Shown piece after piece: positions 22,005-22,721 of a stretch of DNA of 22,721 nt. Made by a program: the position numbers and the translations under genes. Source of the DNA: Nanobdellota archaeon (GTDB taxonomy: Archaea; Nanoarchaeota; Nanoarchaeia; Parvarchaeales; Parvarchaeaceae). Positions within the stretch are counted from its first letter, which is position 1. The number at the start of each line of letters is the position of its first letter. The stretch is from positions 1 through 22,721 of the forward strand of contig JAKACB010000013.1 of assembly GCA_021796445.1 (NCBI GenBank). The letters run 5' to 3'. The notes beneath the pieces are model-generated. The model was not told the origin of the DNA, searched no databases, and worked only from the letters and a program-made list of their open reading frames with translations.

Positions 22005-22645
22005 ATTGTTACCTTTTTACCCATTGTAGGTTTTAGATACATGTGTTTTATGCTTGCATCACCATTTAAAAGGTTTGTTTTTATAAAGGAGTATATTGAC
22101 ATTACATTGTCAACAATGTTTTCCTTTTTTGAATCTTGATCTCCTACTTTAATGCTTACAGCGTTACTTTTTTTGGTGTTTATTTTTACTAAATTTTCAA
22201 TTTTTTTTGCCTGAGCTTTTAAATCCATATCTGGGGTAATAATAGTATTTGTCTTTGGATTTGGCATCTTATTAGCTGCTGTAAGCTGTTTACCAAATTT
22301 AGCAGCCATTGGGGCCATTATAGATGCTTCTGCAAAAAAGTAATCATTTTCTTTTATAAGTTTTCTTATTGCTTTTTTATCAAAAGTCTGAAAATCATCT
22401 TTAAGTATTGTTTTTGAGAAAACTCCGTTTGCCTTTGTTGTAAGGTCCTTGTCAACAAAAGCGCAGGTTTTCAATTCTTTTACATTGTTTGGAAGGGATA
22501 GTACTGAGTCCAATGGCGTTTCTGACTTGTTTTTTCTAGGCCTAAGCACCATTATAAAGTCTATTGACTGCTTAAACTTTCTCTTCTTCTCATCAATTTC
22601 TTTAAGCACATCTGTTAGTGCCTTTTCTACATTTTCTTTCTCCAT
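22001..22645 (-). CDS. rpl1: Ribosomal protein uL1
   Basis: This stalk protein, which helps deacylated tRNA leave the E site, binds 23S rRNA and in archaea can repress its own operon by binding its mRNA. The 214 residues show the family layout: an N-terminal block ending in FKQSIDFIMVLR, a middle domain with FFAEASIMAPMAAKFGKQL, the NKMPNPKT loop, and the C-terminal return VSIKVGDQDSKKENIVDNV, closing with KHMYLKPTMGKKVTI. Length is normal. It heads a uL1-uL10-L12 operon. The usual uL11 gene is not directly upstream, since a promoter-like region fills the 76 bp to the window end. Confidence 0.95.
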   Translation of the reverse strand: MEKENVEKALTDVLKEIDEKKRKFKQSIDFIMVLRPRKNKSETPLDSVLSLPNNVKELKTCAFVDKDLTTKANGVFSKTILKDDFQTFDKKAIRKLIKENDYFFAEASIMAPMAAKFGKQLTAANKMPNPKTNTIITPDMDLKAQAKKIENLVKINTKKSNAVSIKVGDQDSKKENIVDNVMSIYSFIKTNLLNGDASIKHMYLKPTMGKKVTI

Positions 22646-22672
22646 ATGATTTAGATATAAAGAAACCTAATG

Positions 22673-22688
22673 TTTTTAAAGCTTTTTA
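22673..22688 (-). promoter_or_regulatory. BRE/TATA promoter of the uL1-uL10-L12 operon
   Basis: On the minus strand TAAAAAGC (BRE-like) runs into GCTTTAAAAA (TATA-like, 22682-22673), 28-37 nt before the uL1 ATG. This predicts a short leader of roughly 5-12 nt. Confidence 0.45.
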
Positions 22689-22721
22689 AGTTTTCTTTTA
22701 TGCTATTTGCTTTTTTATTAT

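Overview
The window is AT-rich archaeal chromosome. The ribosomal proteins eL42, eS27, eL43, uL1, uL10 and P1-type L12, RNA polymerase subunit P, KEOPS Pcc1, prefoldin beta, Hjc and Sec61 beta are archaeal or archaeal/eukaryotic families. TATA-like boxes often sit about 20-30 nt before the start codon, which suggests leaderless mRNAs. The pilin-like N-terminus at the left edge (QSALEYMMTYGWAILI) is of a kind I associate with DPANN archaea such as Micrarchaeota and Parvarchaeota. The sedolisin protease and the malate:quinone oxidoreductase fit an acid-tolerant, respiring member of that group. This placement is inference, with no rRNA in view.

Layout: (1) 2-1273, the 3' part of a pilin-like surface protein with a LamG-like domain. 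(2) 1349-2345, a 2-Cys peroxiredoxin followed 1 bp later by a dCMP-deaminase-type protein. (3) 2388-4783, minus strand: mqo, then an NMN adenylyltransferase-like domain fused to DUF488. (4) 5045-11829, minus strand: membrane-anchored sedolisin, then a secretion ATPase, then a FlaJ/TadC-type platform protein, in transcription order; the last two overlap by 22 bp. (5) 11916-13230, plus strand: eL42, eS27, a nitroreductase and a 54-residue Sec61 beta. (6) 13348-14654, minus strand: a membrane-bound winged-helix regulator, then Hjc. (7) 14735-15604, plus strand: a tightly overlapping eL43-rpoP-pcc1-prefoldin beta cluster. (8) 15649-18868, plus strand: a sugar-metabolism cluster (PfkB kinase, class I aldolase, ROK kinase, triosephosphate isomerase). 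(9) 18857-20810, minus strand: an exported thioredoxin-like/DUF929-like protein and SurE. (10) 20856-22645, minus strand: uL1-uL10-L12.

How the parts fit: region 8 could supply most of upper glycolysis from glucose to triose phosphates, lacking only a hexose-phosphate isomerase. Regions 2 and 3 point to aerobic metabolism (quinone-linked malate oxidation, peroxide removal) plus NAD and pyrimidine nucleotide metabolism. Regions 1 and 4 point to a surface or pilus-like apparatus. The most unusual items are the protease-ATPase-platform operon, the NMNAT-DUF488 fusion, and a geometrically complete H-type pseudoknot in the convergent spacer between sec61 beta and hjc. No tRNA, rRNA, CRISPR array or insertion sequence was recognised.
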